From contig CM076267.1 in NCBI GenBank assembly GCA_038380795.1, positions 15,483,501 to 15,547,500 on the forward strand: a stretch of 64,000 nt of DNA, given 5' to 3'. How positions within the stretch are numbered: the first letter of the stretch is position 1; each line of letters starts with the position of its first letter. A program made the position numbers and the translations under genes. Source of the stretch: Pyrocephalus nanus (lineage: Eukaryota > Chordata > Aves > Passeriformes > Tyrannidae). Positions 61,561 to 64,000 of this stretch are shown here, piece after piece. The notes beneath the pieces were generated by a model. The model was given only the letters and a program-made list of their open reading frames with translations, was not told the origin of the DNA and did no database searches.

Positions 61561-64000
61561 AAGACACAAGAAAAAAAAAAAACAAACGTCTATTTTTATT
61601 TTTTAATAATTAATGTGGTTTGATTGGTCACTTCATAGGAATGCTTAAGCCTGTTTGATGCTGATGAAACTGTGGTGAGGTTAAAGAAAAGAAGAGGTTC
61701 AGCACTTACACAAACTGTCCAGTTTCTAAGGCATCTGGTGCTGGTATGAAAATTAATTATGGCTATCATGCATCACACATGATGGGACCCAGTTTTACAG
61801 TTGTGAATCCAGATGCTATAAACCAGACACATCCTGAAAGCTGCTTAAGCACCACTTGGTGAGCCCAAATCCAAAGAAGAAAACCATGACGTTGTCAGAG
61901 CAGGAGCCAGGCTTGTCTCGCATGGTCATTTTTCAAATCCTTTTGAGTAAGGACTGATGTTGGGGGTTTCATTGGGCAGAAAAGGGACACACCATTGCAT
62001 AAACATGTGAAAATGCTTTTTTTATGTGTGTCATTTATAGCTTAAGAGTGAGGCAGAGTCAAAAAGTCATTGAAGAGTGAGAGAAAACATGGGAAAGGTG
62101 TATCTAGCACAGCCAGGTTGCAAGGTGGTGGGTCTGACAGACTGGTGTCCAGATGTGAGATGTGAGCCCTGTTCTCATGGGGGTGTGATGCAGCTGTGCA
62201 CCATTAGGCCTGCCCGTGAATGTGTGCCCAAAGCCAAGAACACTTATACCCCAGAAGCAAAGTCTGGTGGTTGAACACCTCCAGATGGATCATTTGAGTA
62301 AATTTCTTCCAGTTGAGACTTGACCTCGGCCAGGTTTTAAGCACTTTCTTGCGTAAGCACAGTTTGCAAGCACAAATGTGTGGTTTGGGGCACACTGTAC
62401 TCTGCTTGAACACATGGGTCTTTTCAGGGAAAGACCTTTTAATCACTGCATTTCCTTCTAATGGGTCTGTTGCTTCCCAAGTAGCATTTACATCTGTGCT
62501 ACAAACTCTCGACCAGAGCTCTCTTCTGAAACACTGTGCTTGTTGCAGGGCTAGAGTCTCTTCTCAGACAGTAAGCCAACAAGTCCTGAGAGGTTTTTAG
62601 ACCATGTACCATTGTGTACTAAGAGGTGACAGATGCCATCACTGTCCATGAGGTGATTTAGTGAGCCGGAAGGCAGAAATAGGTGCAATCTGAACTTTAT
62701 CCGTAAGGAAGCTATGTGGGTGAAAGGGATGACGTTCCCCCGATTGCTCTCTGAGCTCTGGCATGAAACCAGTAACAAGGCTAAAACAGGAGAGGGGACA
62801 AGCTGAAAGCTGCCCACCAGGCCATGGGGAATGAGAAGCTGTCTGAAATACCAATATGAGTATCTGCATCCACAGAAGCACCAAGAAAAGCTGAACCAGA
62901 CCTCGATCGATCATCTGTCTATCTTAATTTAACCCTGAAGGAATGAGCACTTAACATGTAATTTCAAGGTGCTACTCCTGATCTCAATAGATTTTTCTTT
63001 AGTTCATCTTTTCCTTAAAGTATCATCTATAAGAACTTACTAATGGCAATATCATTTTGTCCAGTTAAGATATACTGAAAGTCTCCTACTGTTTAGGTAG
63101 GTAGTAAATTGCTGTGATATTCAATGGTAATTTTTCATCAGTAATGTCATTTTTCCTTATCTGTATGTCTCACTTTTTTACCCAGCCTTGCTGTAACTAT
63201 ATAAGACTCATTTATATTCTTCACTCTTGGTTAGGTGTGGTGCATTTACCTTGAAAAATGTCCCAGTATTCATACAAGTCCAAGAGTGTTCGTCAGATTT
63301 CACAAAAATGTTTTGGGTTTCAGGTAAAATCCGTTCTTCCACAGCTTTCCAGTTTCACTGATTATTTGTTTCAATGCAGAAGAGACAACAAAATAAAGAA
63401 CCAACCCAACAAACAAAAATAAATACACTCCCAAACAACCTCCCAGGGATATTCCTGGAGACGAAGACCATCCAACCCTCTGGTCCTCTGATCTCTGTCT
63501 AAAACAGCCATAGGCTTAAATGCAGTTGTCAGCTTTACTCTGCTGCAGTGACAGGTCAAGGATTTCATGTGGCATCATATTTCTGGTAGCAGTTTCCTGA
63601 AGAGTGGACTTAAGCTCCTGAGAGAAATGATTGCACTGTGTGCTTGCTGTGCTGCAGAAAGGGTATCTGTATGGGAGTGATCCAGGTGTACATCTCCACT
63701 TAGACTCTCTGCTCCATAGGAAGTTGTCTCCCTGGTTTCAGAAGTTGAAAGCTGGATGGCTACATGAAGAGCCCACTCTGTACACTTATAATCTCCTTTT
63801 GCCTCATTTTACAGACAGGTGTTACTGACTCTTCTGCATGGCTCACACATGCACAGTCCCATGTGACTGCCACTGGCCAGCCATCCAATATGGGCTGTGT
63901 GGGATGTCCAACACTGGCTTCACTCACAGTGACCCCAGCCAGCCACCTGCCTAGGAGTAAGCCTCCCTTCTCATAATTCTCAGGGCAATGGACCCTTGCC
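61560..64000. other. Non-coding stretch, no gene seen
   Basis: The 61600-61860 part has ATTAATGTGG, ATTGGTCA and AAATTAATTATGG words and could be a conserved element, but I cannot set limits. A short A-run is at about 61570-61582. Frames at 62077-62914 overlap on both strands without homology. GCCTCATTTTACAGACAGG near 63800 recalls MIR over fewer than 20 bases, too short to call. Confidence 0.6.

Noticed and set aside
63797..63820. CTCATTTTACAGACAGG as a MIR core
   Set aside because: The match is short and the flanks do not continue it.
1..64000. Bacterial or phage origin, operons, CRISPR arrays
   Set aside because: There is no dense coding, no ribosome-site-led frames, no regularly spaced repeats, CpG is depleted, and CR1 sequences are present.
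1..64000. Endogenous retrovirus or other viral copy
   Set aside because: I saw no paired LTR-like ends, primer-binding site or viral-type frames on either strand.

Overview
The window looks like a gene-free stretch of a vertebrate nuclear genome, most likely from a bird. The evidence is moderate AT richness, strong CpG depletion, long A/T homopolymers, no dense open reading frames, and decayed retroposons of the CR1 LINE type. One copy at about 58470-58536 keeps the typical CR1 3' tail (ATTCTGTGATTCT), and an older copy in reverse orientation lies at about 11500-11780. Several weaker matches to the ancient MIR (CORE-SINE) family fit an amniote. The low density of recognisable repeats favours a bird over a mammal. 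A crocodilian or turtle cannot be excluded by eye, and the species cannot be named.

I found no protein-coding gene, rRNA, tRNA, CRISPR array or intact mobile element. The longest Met-initiated frames are 120-148 codons, lie on both strands, overlap each other in GC-richer patches, and resemble no family I recognise. A rough estimate assuming about 40% GC and independent bases expects about one frame this long by chance in 64 kb. Exons shorter than about 60 codons cannot be excluded without alignment or RNA data.

Layout. 1-3100 is AT-rich with simple repeats. 3125-3440 is a local CpG pocket with an E-box. 7250-7430 is rich in homeodomain and GATA motifs. 11340-11780 holds a G-quadruplex motif followed by the old CR1. 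12360-12760 combines an inverted CCATAAATT pair, G-runs, a perfect MEF2 site and a TATA motif. 21940-22030 has a duplicated 13-mer beside a TATA motif. 34133-34189 is an unbroken polypurine tract with a mirror repeat. 39545-39731 is G/T-skewed. 43180-43320 and 49130-49330 look like conserved enhancers, the second with an 11-bp-spaced direct repeat. 47902-47960 holds the best G-quadruplex motif. 52750-53060 is the strongest CpG and hairpin block. 54938-55086 holds three matches to the ZNF143/SBS motif.

Nothing here forms a pathway or operon. The most reasonable reading is intergenic or large-intron DNA carrying scattered candidate cis-regulatory elements. I saw no convincing new biological system; the findings are ranked leads for alignment and chromatin checks.
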